This document shows positions 45,217 through 55,000 of a stretch of DNA of 64,000 nt, piece by piece; positions within the stretch are counted from its first letter, which is position 1, and every line of letters begins with the position of its first letter. Below the pieces are notes generated by a model that saw only the letters and a list, made by a program, of their open reading frames with translations, ran no database searches and was not told where the DNA came from. The position numbers and the translations under genes are program-made. This DNA is from Sphingobacteriales bacterium 44-15 (GTDB taxonomy: Bacteria > Bacteroidota > Bacteroidia > Chitinophagales > Chitinophagaceae), in the NCBI GenBank assembly GCA_001899685.1, contig MKWG01000043.1:391942-455941 (forward strand). Reading direction: 5' to 3'.

Positions 45217-47025
45217 ATGCAAAACAAGATAACCTCCAGGCGTATTTCAATTATTTGCTTCATGCACAATTTTCCGGTCGGAGAGACCTGCCCGACTGTG
45301 TCATTAAGGCGGGCACCGGCCGGTAGCAGGTTCTACAGGCAGGTGTCACCACCCGCCTGCGAAATATTGAAATGCACCTCAACTTTCAGGCATTTTGCTT
45401 TTCTAACCATATTATCATTATGCATTGCTGCGGGCAGTAATGCGCAGGAGGGACTGAAAAAGGAAACTATTGATATTACTTCCTCTTTCAAACCATCGCT
45501 GAAGGAAGCAGCCAAGATCAATTTTAATGCAGCACCGCCGGTGCCGGATTCATCAAGACCTGTTTTTAAATACAATATCCCCGTCAACAGCCTTGCGCTG
45601 GTATACCAGCCGGCAACAGTGAGCGCTGTAGCTTTGAATATTGACTCTGCCGCAAAATGGTCCGCGTCCAATTTTGTAAAGCTGGGATACGGCAATTTCC
45701 AGACTCCTTTTGCCCAGGCGGGATTGACATTTACCAACGGTTATAATTCTACGCTGAACATACTGGGCAACTTTATTTCCTCCAAAGGCAGCGCAACAGA
45801 ATACCAGCAATATACTAAAGCCGGCGCTGATGTATACGGCAGTACCACCAATGCAAGCAAGCAGGAATTGTATGGGCGCCTCGGCTTCAGCAATGAGGCA
45901 TATTATATGTATGGCTATGATCACAATGCATTTGAGCACACCAAAAGTGACTTACTGAGAAGATACCTGGGCTTTGATGCCAACGTAGGATTCAGGAATA
46001 CCGAGCTCACCGGCTTCGGACTCAAATATAATCCTAACGTAAAAGTCGGGTTCTTTAATGATAACCACAGCGCCCGTGAATTTAATGCAGTGGCAGATGT
46101 GCCCCTGGAAAAAGTTATTAATGATGAGCTTAGTATCCATCTCGGGCTGCATGGCGACTATACGCAACTTTCAAGAAAATCTTTAAAATCAATAAATAAT
46201 ACACTCTTTACAGTGCCTGTAGCCATACAGTACAAAAATGATATGATAGACGTTCATGGCGGCGCAATCCCTTCATGGGACAATTCATCTTTCAAGCTGC
46301 TGCCCGATCTGATGGCTGATGTAAAACTAAGCGGTGAAGAAGCCATACTTCAATTTGGGTGGCTGATGCACTACGACAAAGGTTCTTACCAGCGTTGGGC
46401 GGCGATGAACCCGTATATAGATCAGCCTGACACCTTGTTTAACACCCGTATACACGAAACATACGGAGGGATCAAAGGTACCTTCCTGGAACGCTTTTTC
46501 TATAATGTAAAAGCAGGGCTGGTACAGTTTTACAATATGCCGTTGTTTGTAAATAATTATGGTATTACAGGCTTCCAGGACGGCAAGAGCTTTGCCACGC
46601 TAAGGGAAGAAAAGCTTAATGCATTCCAGCTTCACGGGGAAGCCGGTGTGGTGCAGGCTGAAGATTTTTCGCTGACCGCTAAGTTCAACTGGCTGCTGTT
46701 CAATAAACACGAAATTTATCCGGCGTGGGGCGTCATACCGAGAGAATTTGATGCATCGCTGAGATGGAAGATACTGAAAGACCTCTGGTTCAAAAGTGAT
46801 CTCTTCTTTTTTGAAGGAGCAAAATACAGGACACAGGATGGCAGTACGGAAAGACTGAGAAGCCCCGTAGACCTGAATGCAGGACTTGAATTCAGGATAA
46901 CAAAGCAGTTTAACCTATGGCTTCAGGCTAACAATATCTTCAACAATACCTACCAGCGCTGGAACCAGTATAATGTATACGGATTTAATATACTTGGAGG
47001 GATAGTGTTTAATTTCTCCAAGTAG
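45217..47025 (+). CDS. outer-membrane beta-barrel protein (receptor-like, no plug), 5' end interrupted by repeat B
   Basis: The open frame from the ATG at 45217 encodes 602 residues. Codons 9-53 come from the 134-nt repeat at 45242-45375, and only after it does a signal-like core appear (FAFLTILSLCIAAGSNAQ). Export from the ATG would place about 50 foreign residues before the signal. A TTG at 45367 (LKCTSTFRHFAF) would give a normal signal and about 552 residues. The body is a TonB-receptor-like barrel ending in a terminal Phe-Ser-Lys strand, with no visible plug. It is the partner gene of the TPR protein upstream. Confidence 0.82.
   Translation: MQNKITSRRISIICFMHNFPVGETCPTVSLRRAPAGSRFYRQVSPPACEILKCTSTFRHFAFLTILSLCIAAGSNAQEGLKKETIDITSSFKPSLKEAAKINFNAAPPVPDSSRPVFKYNIPVNSLALVYQPATVSAVALNIDSAAKWSASNFVKLGYGNFQTPFAQAGLTFTNGYNSTLNILGNFISSKGSATEYQQYTKAGADVYGSTTNASKQELYGRLGFSNEAYYMYGYDHNAFEHTKSDLLRRYLGFDANVGFRNTELTGFGLKYNPNVKVGFFNDNHSAREFNAVADVPLEKVINDELSIHLGLHGDYTQLSRKSLKSINNTLFTVPVAIQYKNDMIDVHGGAIPSWDNSSFKLLPDLMADVKLSGEEAILQFGWLMHYDKGSYQRWAAMNPYIDQPDTLFNTRIHETYGGIKGTFLERFFYNVKAGLVQFYNMPLFVNNYGITGFQDGKSFATLREEKLNAFQLHGEAGVVQAEDFSLTAKFNWLLFNKHEIYPAWGVIPREFDASLRWKILKDLWFKSDLFFFEGAKYRTQDGSTERLRSPVDLNAGLEFRITKQFNLWLQANNIFNNTYQRWNQYNVYGFNILGGIVFNFSK
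45242..45375. repeat. 134-nt two-hairpin repeat, copy B, in the 5' end of the barrel gene
   Basis: It aligns from GTATTTCAATT to the AATGC end with copy A at 15408-15542. It keeps the CAGGCAGGTG / CACCCGCCTG stem (one mismatch) and has ends GTATTTCAAT and ATTGAAATGC that are inverted repeats of each other. It is inserted in frame after the eighth codon of the ATG-started frame. Confidence 0.8.
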
Positions 47026-47098
47026 CTGTGGGCTATGGGCTGTGGGCTATCAGCAGATGCTCATGGCTCAAAGCCCATCGCTCAAAGCTCATACCCAT
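47026..47098. repeat. heptamer-built hairpin (units GCTGTGG/GCTATGG)
   Basis: The left arm reads GCTGTGG, GCTATGG, GCTGTGG, GCTATCA. The right arm in reverse complement contains TGAGCTT, TGAGCGA, TGGGCTT, TGAGCCA, so the arms pair imperfectly through the GGGC/GCCC core. It begins at the stop codon of the barrel gene itself. Same design as at 24371 and 50366 but with a different unit. Confidence 0.75.
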
Positions 47099-47141
47099 AA
47101 ATTATCTATCTTAGCAAATTACCAAATCATCTAAAGGCAGC

Positions 47142-47798
47142 ATGCTGGAAATATTGCATCAATACCTGATACAAAATAAATCACTGAGCCTGCCGGGGCT
47201 TGGCACACTGCAACTGCAGTATATTCCTGCTATCAGCAATTTTTCCGACCACGTGATCCTTCCTCCCATGCATAAGGTAATATTTGATGACATGCAGGAT
47301 ACCCCCGGTAAAAGCCTGTTCCAGTATGTGGCATCAAAAATGTGCATTGAAGAATGGGAAGCCATTAAAAAGATAAATGATTTTTCATACGAGCTGAAAA
47401 GCCGGTTGAAGGAAAAAAAATCCTTTGAGTGGCATAAGATCGGTATATTATCTTATGATGAGGCGGGCAATATAGTATTAGATTCCCAAACTATATCTTA
47501 CGGTTTTATGCAGCCCGTCCATGCTGTTCGTGTGATACGGGCAGATGCCAGCCATCTTATATTAAGAGGAGATACGGAAGTGAGCGGGAGTTTCCTGCCG
47601 GCAAATATCGCTGAAGAAATTACTGTCTCCGGCAATAATGTATTTCACAAATGGTGGTTTTGGGCCGCGGTGCTCGCTATTGTATCCTTTGTGCTCCTGG
47701 CCTTTCATTTTTATAATAATGGCTTCAGCGTCAACAGCCTCCACAATATGCTAAAAACTCCGTTCAAAAACGGCGCTGCCGAATATAAACAGATGTAA
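47142..47798 (+). CDS. HU-CCDC81-like domain protein with C-terminal membrane anchor
   Basis: This 218-residue protein carries two HU/CCDC81-bac-type DNA-binding-like domains (about 1-60, LHQYLIQNKSLSLPGLGTLQL; about 62-135) and one membrane span near residues 166-187 (WWFWAAVLAIVSFVLLAFHF), then a short periplasmic tail. Bacteroidota relatives usually continue into a SPOR domain that binds septal peptidoglycan; that domain is absent here. It may tether DNA to the membrane. Confidence 0.8.
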   Translation: MLEILHQYLIQNKSLSLPGLGTLQLQYIPAISNFSDHVILPPMHKVIFDDMQDTPGKSLFQYVASKMCIEEWEAIKKINDFSYELKSRLKEKKSFEWHKIGILSYDEAGNIVLDSQTISYGFMQPVHAVRVIRADASHLILRGDTEVSGSFLPANIAEEITVSGNNVFHKWWFWAAVLAIVSFVLLAFHFYNNGFSVNSLHNMLKTPFKNGAAEYKQM

Positions 47799-47877
47799 AG
47801 CCAGTCTCATTTGTTTTTCAGTCTCAGGAAAAGCGTTTCTACACTATTCTCTCCCGGCCAGTTACCGAAAAATTCCG

Positions 47878-47941
47878 TTTTGCGCAATATTTTTCCCGAT
47901 CAGGTAAGCCGTCCGGAGGGTGTTCAGATAATTTTGCGCAA
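47878..47941 (+). promoter_or_regulatory. promoter region with two TTTTGCGCAA sites before the siderophore receptor
   Basis: TTTTGCGCAA occurs at 47878-47887 and 47932-47941, 54 bp apart (about five helical turns). Its core TTGCGCAA is a perfect palindrome. The second copy overlaps a TAATTTTG -7 box (47929-47936) and the likely transcription start, so the pair may be a looping operator for the receptor gene. Confidence 0.45.
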
Positions 47942-47955
47942 ACTTAAAAAACGGT

Positions 47956-50361
47956 ATGTTGATGAAACGTTTTCTACACTTATTAATGTATTTTTTTGCT
48001 CCCGCACTGTTACTGGCACAGTCCGGCCAACTGCAGGGCACCATTACTACTTCCGACGGCAAGGCCGCGGATAATATCAGCATTGTGCTGGAAGGCTCCA
48101 AATATGCTACAGTCAGCGATGCAAACGGGAATTATATCATAAAAAATATTAAGCCCGGCCGCTGGGCGCTTGCTGTTTCAGCAGTAGGCACTGCCTCCCA
48201 AACACGTGAGATCACCATAAAAACAGGGGAAATAATTACGGAAGATTTTGTGATCGCTGAAACTACCAAGGAACTTGAAGAAGTACTGATCCAATCAAAA
48301 AAGAATACAGAGCATGCATCGGTGAGCCTGCGCTTAAAAACACCGCTCCTGGAAGTGCCTCAAAATATCCAGGTGGTAGATGACAATGCTTTGAGATCGC
48401 AACAGGTCATCAGCATGAGCGACGGACTGATACGCAATGTAAGCGGCGCTGTAAGAATAGAGCACTGGGGCGACCTGTATACTAATATTACCGCCCGGGG
48501 TTCCCAGATACAGGCTTTTCGTAATGGGTTTAATGTGGTAGCTTCTTACTGGGGTCCGTTGACAGAAGATATGAGCTTCGTAGACAGGATTGAATTTGTA
48601 AAAGGACCTGCAGGCTTCATGTTATCCAACGGCGATCCGAGCGGCCTATACAATGTAGTTACCAAGAAACCAACAGGAGTAAATAAGGGAGAAGTAGCTC
48701 TCACTCTCGGCAGCTTCGGGCTATACCGGGGAAGCCTCGACCTGGACGGAGCGCTTACCAAAAATAAAAAGTTATTGTTCCGCCTGAACGTAGCAGCGCA
48801 AAACAAAGGCTCACACCGGGATTACGAATATAATAACCGTTATGTGGTCGCGCCGGTTCTATCCTATCAACTGGATGATAAAACAAAGGTCACCCTCGAA
48901 TACAACGGGCAGTTTGCAAACATGACGGAAGTAGGATCCTACTATATCTTTTCTAAATTTGGATATGGTACCTATCCCCGCAACCTTACGCTTACCAATC
49001 CAGGGTTGCCACCAACTAAAATAAACGACAACAGTGCATATCTCACATTTGAGCATTCTTTTAATCCTGAGTGGAAGCTTACAGCACAGGTTTCCCGTTT
49101 CAACTACAAACAAATAGGAATGAGCTCATGGCTTTCGGCTATGGATTCTGTAACAGGTAATTTTATCAGGAATGTAGGCATCTGGGATGCTAAAAGCATA
49201 ATGACACTCGGGCAGGTCTTCCTGAATGGTGAATTTTATACAGGCGGTATCAGGCACCGCGTGCTGGCCGGCCTGGATGCTGCCAATAAAGAATATTATG
49301 CAGACTGGGGACAATCGCACGATCTTGATACGCCTGATGCAATGTTTGATCCCAGTAATCCTACTTATGGAGTGCCCCCAAACGGCTACCCGGTGTTTGA
49401 CCGCAGCACTCCCATCGAAGAAAGAGCGGCAATAGGCTGGGGCGTAATCAAACAACGCTATTCAAGCCTGTATGTACAGGATGAAATTGCATTTTTACAG
49501 GATAAATTAAGGCTTACCCTGGCCGGAAGGTATACAGATGTAAAGCAGGTATATGGTGTGGATGTGCCTTATGATGCAGCAAAACATGTAACCCCAAGGC
49601 TCGGATTAAGCTATTCTGTTGATAAAACGCTTTCAGTGTATGGCTTGTATGACCAGGCATTTATCCCTCAGACAGGCATCTTAACCGGCGGCGGGAAGAT
49701 CAAACCTATCACAGGGAGCAACCTGGAATTCGGCCTCAAGAAAAACTGGTTTAACAGCAAATGGTATACTACATTATCCGTATACCGTATCTTAAAACAA
49801 AACGAACTGACCGCTGATCCTGCTTCCAATCCCAATACCCCGACAAGTATTGTATTAGGCGAAAAACAAGCCAGGGGCATTGAGCTGGATGTAAGAGGAA
49901 CAGTAGTCCGCGGCTTTACGGTAATGGCAAACTATGCACTTACAGAAGCAAAAATCACTAAAGTTGCCCATGGCATAACAGCTTATAAAGAAGGAGATAT
50001 TGTTCCCGGTTATGCCAAACACACCACCAATGCATGGCTTTCGTATGAGCTGCAGGGTGGCGCTTTAAAAGGACTGGGAATATCAGGAGGCTTTACCTGG
50101 CTGAAAGACAGGTATACAGCCTGGGAAATTAAAGGGCAGATGCTGCCCGACTATTTTAAAATGGACGGAGGTATTTTCTATGCTAAGGACAAATACCGTA
50201 TAACACTGAATGTTTTTAATATACTGGATGAATACCTGTACAGCGGCTCTTATTACGAACAGCCTGCAATATTGGGAGACTGGGATTCTTTGAAACCCGC
50301 TTATTACTACCAGACAGAACCACCGCGCAATATAAGGCTGAGCATCAGCTACAGGTTCTGA
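47956..50361 (+). CDS. TonB-dependent siderophore receptor
   Basis: This 801-residue receptor may start at the ATG at 47956 or at the one at 47962 (MKRFLHLLMYFFAPALLLAQ, signal to about 22). A CarboxypepD_reg-like domain (about 24-100) is followed by a FhuA/FpvA-type plug (about 115-235: VPQNIQVVDDNALRSQQVI, VDRIEFVKGPAGFMLSNGDPSG) and a barrel ending RNIRLSISYRF. The VPQ and GPAG patterns mark ferric-siderophore receptors. No biosynthesis genes are nearby, so it probably takes up siderophores of other organisms. Confidence 0.93.
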   Translation: MLMKRFLHLLMYFFAPALLLAQSGQLQGTITTSDGKAADNISIVLEGSKYATVSDANGNYIIKNIKPGRWALAVSAVGTASQTREITIKTGEIITEDFVIAETTKELEEVLIQSKKNTEHASVSLRLKTPLLEVPQNIQVVDDNALRSQQVISMSDGLIRNVSGAVRIEHWGDLYTNITARGSQIQAFRNGFNVVASYWGPLTEDMSFVDRIEFVKGPAGFMLSNGDPSGLYNVVTKKPTGVNKGEVALTLGSFGLYRGSLDLDGALTKNKKLLFRLNVAAQNKGSHRDYEYNNRYVVAPVLSYQLDDKTKVTLEYNGQFANMTEVGSYYIFSKFGYGTYPRNLTLTNPGLPPTKINDNSAYLTFEHSFNPEWKLTAQVSRFNYKQIGMSSWLSAMDSVTGNFIRNVGIWDAKSIMTLGQVFLNGEFYTGGIRHRVLAGLDAANKEYYADWGQSHDLDTPDAMFDPSNPTYGVPPNGYPVFDRSTPIEERAAIGWGVIKQRYSSLYVQDEIAFLQDKLRLTLAGRYTDVKQVYGVDVPYDAAKHVTPRLGLSYSVDKTLSVYGLYDQAFIPQTGILTGGGKIKPITGSNLEFGLKKNWFNSKWYTTLSVYRILKQNELTADPASNPNTPTSIVLGEKQARGIELDVRGTVVRGFTVMANYALTEAKITKVAHGITAYKEGDIVPGYAKHTTNAWLSYELQGGALKGLGISGGFTWLKDRYTAWEIKGQMLPDYFKMDGGIFYAKDKYRITLNVFNILDEYLYSGSYYEQPAILGDWDSLKPAYYYQTEPPRNIRLSISYRF

Positions 50362-50365
50362 GAAA

Positions 50366-50447
50366 GACGTGAGAGGTGAAAGGTGAGACGTGAGAAGTTA
50401 AACGTGAAAGTTCATTTCACCTCTCACCTTTCACCTCTCACGATCAC
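50366..50447. repeat. heptamer-built hairpin (units AGACGTG/AGAGGTG)
   Basis: The left arm reads AGACGTG, AGAGGTG, AAAGGTG, AGACGTG, AGAAGTT, AAACGTG. The right arm in reverse complement is CGTGAGA, GGTGAAA, GGTGAGA, GGTGAAA. The arms are complementary and can form a long stem. It starts 4 nt after the siderophore-receptor stop. Confidence 0.8.
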
Positions 50448-50548
50448 CCACAGACATAATTGATTGACACTATAACAAATGTGCAATCAGGTCTACATTT
50501 GTTCTCTTTTCTCTACACCTGCGGCAGTAAGATAACAAGCGATTGCAA

Positions 50549-51124
50549 TTATTTTCCCGGCAGATCTTCCGGGTTTTCTGGAGAAGAGAATACTTTTTCC
50601 ACGGTATGCATAAAGCTTGATACAGGCCCATGCATTTTATTTGTCCGGTCGTCCAGGCTGTCATCATCAAGAAATCCGCCTATGCCAATTGCGGCAGGCA
50701 GGTGCGTCAGGATATTATTCCGCTGCCCGGTAAACAAACCCGCGATCATATTTGCATCCGGGTTGCCCATACTGCTTTTTATAACATCCACCGCCTGGGA
50801 GAAGACCTCTTTAAGCTTTGCATCAGCCTCGCCTCTTGATACATCAGCATAAGATGCTACTTCTGCTATGATCAGTTCCCGGCTTTCTCCAAAAAGCTGA
50901 TCCTGCCATTGTCTGTTAAAATTTTCATCAATAAGCTGATCAGCCTGGTGTATATCCCTGCTGTACTTATACATCCCTGTCAGGACTACCGGGATAGCAG
51001 CCTGCACCAGTTTATCTGTATAAGTGCCTGAAGCAGCAGATATATCCTGTGTATTCGGGTCAACCGGGGGCAAGTCCGGCATTTCTTGTTTTTGGGCTAG
51101 TGCTTTAATTAAATTGATTGACAT
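50549..51124 (-). CDS. DUF937-like protein
   Basis: The ATG at 51124 (MSINLIKALAQKQEMPD) gives 191 residues; seven codons upstream are unlikely. It is helical and rich in Asp and Ala, with a Gly/Asn-rich loop and NILTHLPAAIGIGGFLDDDSLDD near the end, a pattern like the C-terminal part of DUF937/YidB-type proteins. It has no signal or membrane span, so it is cytoplasmic. The function is not known. Confidence 0.75.
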   Translation of the reverse strand: MSINLIKALAQKQEMPDLPPVDPNTQDISAASGTYTDKLVQAAIPVVLTGMYKYSRDIHQADQLIDENFNRQWQDQLFGESRELIIAEVASYADVSRGEADAKLKEVFSQAVDVIKSSMGNPDANMIAGLFTGQRNNILTHLPAAIGIGGFLDDDSLDDRTNKMHGPVSSFMHTVEKVFSSPENPEDLPGK

Positions 51125-51186
51125 ATACAATGGTTTTGTAAGCATTAATTACAAAACCATACCAGAAAGATAAATTACCGCTAAAA

Positions 51187-51870
51187 TTACTTCCCGCTGC
51201 TTACAGCAGCAATCTTCTCATCCACTACCCGGCCGGCGCTCACAAAATTCCTGCTCCAGTAAGGTTCTTTCAGGCTGCTGATCATCACTCCATTGGAAGA
51301 AGAGGCATGCACAAACTGGTCATCCTGCAGGTATATGCCCACATGAGTGATCTCACGGCCTTTGCGGGTCTTAAAAAAAATAAGATCGCCTTCATGCAGA
51401 TCATTAAGGTCAACCAGGCTGCAAAAATCTTTTTGCCCCTGCGCCGTACGTGGAATGTCCTGCCCGTAGATCACAGACATCAGGGTTTGCGTAAATGCCG
51501 AGCAATCTACTCCTTGTTGTGTAGCGCCGCCCATCCTGTAGGGCGTGCCCCACCAGTTGTCGATGAAACGATACAGATCAGCGTTCACCAACCGCTCTAC
51601 CTCTACATTCATCTTTATAGCATATTTAAACTGGAGCGGGTCTCCCTTTTCAATATTAAAAGGCCTGAAAAAAATTATTTTAGGAGCATTTTTTACATCA
51701 GGTATCGCGGGAAGCGCTTCATTTTTACGCTGTGATCCGGAGCCAACCGCGTTAGCATTCGACAGGGCCACACCAGGAGAAGCGGATTTTCCGGAGCGTG
51801 TAGTAGATTTCAGGCTGCTGCAACTGCTCACCATTGCAGCCATTCCAAAAAGAAAAAAGAAATAGCGCAA
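51187..51870 (-). CDS. NlpC/P60 cell-wall peptidase lipoprotein (TTG start)
   Basis: This 227-residue protein starts at a TTG (51870), as no upstream ATG exists and an ATG at codon 10 would ruin the signal. The lipobox is VSSC (Cys17). A low-complexity linker leads to the C40 peptidase domain (about 100-220), with catalytic Cys123 in GVDCSAF, His176 in ITHVGIY and His188 in QFVHASS. It cleaves peptide stems of peptidoglycan. Divergent from dnaE. Confidence 0.92.
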   Translation of the reverse strand: MRYFFFLFGMAAMVSSCSSLKSTTRSGKSASPGVALSNANAVGSGSQRKNEALPAIPDVKNAPKIIFFRPFNIEKGDPLQFKYAIKMNVEVERLVNADLYRFIDNWWGTPYRMGGATQQGVDCSAFTQTLMSVIYGQDIPRTAQGQKDFCSLVDLNDLHEGDLIFFKTRKGREITHVGIYLQDDQFVHASSSNGVMISSLKEPYWSRNFVSAGRVVDEKIAAVSSGK

Positions 51871-52021
51871 ACCTTTCAGAATTTTTTAGCGCAAGATAAC
51901 CCGCAAAAACCAGACCAGCAAGCTACTTCCAAATCTTCAGCCAGAGGTATACAGGAATCTTAACGATAAGTTGTGGAAAATTGCCTGCCTCAATCTTGGC
52001 TCAACTTCCGAAATTTGCAGC

Positions 52022-55000
52022 ATGTCTACATTTTCCCACCTGCACGTTCACACGCAATATTCATTGCTGGATGGCGCCGCCCCTATCGGCAGCCTTTACC
52101 AAAAAGCGATCAAAGACGGTATGCCTGCCTTGGCTATTACAGATCACGGTAATATGTTCGGCGTATTTTCTTTTGTAGCGGAAGCGTATAAGCATAAAGT
52201 AAATCCTGATGATAAGAAAAGCCCTTTAAAAGTAAAGCCGGTCGTGGGCTGTGAATTTTATATCACCGAAAGCCGTCACCGGAAAGTGTTTTCCAAGGAA
52301 GAAAAAGATCCCCGCCATCACCAGGTGCTGCTGGCAAAAAATGAGACCGGCTATCGCAATCTTGTGAAGCTGACATCCATGGGCTTCATTGAAGGTATGT
52401 ACAGTAAATATCCGCGTATAGATAAAGAGCTCATCCATAAATACCATGAAGGATTGATCGCCACTACCTGCTGCCTCGGTGCGCTGGTGCCGCAAACCAT
52501 ATTGAAAAAAGGTGAAGAGGAAGGAGAAAATGAATTTAAATGGTGGCTGAATATCTTCCAGGAGGATTATTACGTGGAGCTGCAACGGCATGGCATACCC
52601 GAACAGGAAAAAGTGAATGATATACTTCTGAAATTTTCAAAAAAATATAATGTCAAAGTCATTGCCTCCAATGACTCCCACTATGTAGACCAGCAGGATT
52701 TCAATGCGCATGATATCCTGCTCTGCATCAATACCGGCGAAAAACAGGCCACGCCTGCGCTGCGGGAATTTTCGGATGATGATATATCTGTCAGGAATAA
52801 GCGCTTTGCCTTCCCCAACGACCAGTTTTATTTCAAGACCACACAGGAAATGAAGCAGGTATTTCACGACCTGCCGGAAGCCATTGACAATACCAATGAA
52901 ATAGTAGATAAAATTGAGCTCCTTGACCTGAAGCGGGATATTTTACTGCCCAACTTTCCCATACCCAAAGCATTCCAGGTGCATGAGGACAATAACCTGA
53001 ACCAATGGGAGTACCTGAAGCACCTGACTTTTGAGGGTGCGCATCGCCGTTATGACCCTTTTACACCGGAAATTGAAGAGCGGCTCAACTTTGAGCTGTT
53101 TACCATCAAGTCCATGGGCTTTGCCGGGTACTTCCTGATCGTAAGTGATTTCATCAAAGCAGGCAGGGATATCGGGGTATTCGTTGGACCGGGGCGTGGT
53201 TCCGCTGCAGGATCGGTAGTAGCATACTGCATTGGCATCACCAATATAGACCCGGTAAAATACAACCTGCTTTTTGAAAGATTCCTGAATCCCGACCGTA
53301 AGAGCATGCCTGATATTGATACGGATTTTGATGATGAAGGAAGGCAAAAAGTAATTGACTATGTGGTAGAAAAATATGGGAAGAACCAGGTGGCGCAGAT
53401 CATTACCTACGGCACCATGGCCGCTAAAATGAGCATTAAAGATGTGGCGCGGGTAATGGATCTGCCGCTTGCCGATTCCAATTTCCTGGCCAAGCTGGTG
53501 CCTGAGAAGCCCGGTATTTCTCTCAAACGGGTTTTGCATGCACCGCTGACTTCGAAAGAAGGAGAAAAATCGCTCGAAGAAAAAGAAGGGCTTACACCCG
53601 ATGACCTGGAAAATGTAAAACGATTAAGACAATATTACGATGGCACCGACATGCAGGCAAAAGTGCTGCATGAAGCCGAAATACTGGAAGGGTCGGTACG
53701 CAATACCGGTATACACGCTGCGGGCATTATCATTGCCCCCAAAGACCTTACAGAGCTCTTACCGGTGGCAACAGCGAAAGACTCCGACCTGTGGGTCACC
53801 CAGATTGAAGGAAGTGTGATAGAGGAGGCCGGTGTTATCAAGATGGACTTCCTGGGACTGAAAACGCTGAGCATTTTAAAGACAGCGCTGCAGCTCATCA
53901 AACAAAACCACAATGATGATATTGACCTCGACAATATCCCTTTGGATGATGAAGCAGCTTACCAGTTATATCAAAGAGGCGACACCAATGGCACATTCCA
54001 GTTTGAAAGTGTGGGTATGCAAAAATACCTGCGCGAGCTTAAACCGGATAAGTTTGACGACCTTATAGCGATGAACGCGCTGTACCGCCCGGGTCCGCTG
54101 GCGTATATCCCCAACTTTATTGACCGTAAGCATGGGCGGGAGCCTATCTCCTACGATCTGCCTGAGATGGAAGACATACTTGCAGAAACGTATGGCATCA
54201 CCGTATACCAGGAGCAGGTGATGCTGCTGTCGCAGAAGCTGGCAAATTTCAGTAAAGGCGATGCTGATATACTGAGAAAGGCAATGGGTAAAAAGCAAAA
54301 GGCTGTGCTGGATAAAATGAAAACACAGTTCATTACCGGCGCAACAAAGAATGGTCATGATGCAGCCATCCTCGAGAAAATATGGACAGACTGGGAGGCA
54401 TTCGCCCAGTATGCATTCAATAAATCACATTCCACCTGTTATGCATTTGTAGCTTACCAGACGGCTTATCTTAAAGCGCATTATCCTTCGGAGTATATGG
54501 CAGCGGTGCTCAATCATGCCGGCGCCATTGAAAAGATCACTTTCTTTATGGAGGAATGTAAGCGTATGGGACTGCCGGTATTGGGACCTGATATCAATGA
54601 ATCCCAGAAAGGGTTTGCAGTGAACAGCAAAGGAGAGATACGCTTCGGATTAGGGGGATTAAAAGGCGTGGGTGAAGCGGCCATTGAAGCCATTGTGGAA
54701 GAACGTAAGAAAGGAGCATATACTTCTATCTTCGACCTTATCAAAAGGGTGAATCAACGTGCAGTGAATAAGAAGTCGCTTGAATGTCTTGCCTATTCCG
54801 GCGCCTTCGATTGCTTTACAGATATACACCGTGCACAGTATTTTTTCACACCTCCGGGCGATACATCCACCGGCATGGAGAAGATCGTAAGATTTGGAAA
54901 TATCTATCAAAACCAGGCAGCAAGCACCAGCAACACTTTGTTTGGCGATCTGCAGATGCCTGAAATAACCGTTCCCAAACTGCCTGATTGCCCGCCGTGG

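Noticed and set aside
47811-48074. 87-codon frame upstream of the siderophore receptor
   Set aside because: It overlaps the promoter region and the receptor start in another frame and has no homology I recognise.
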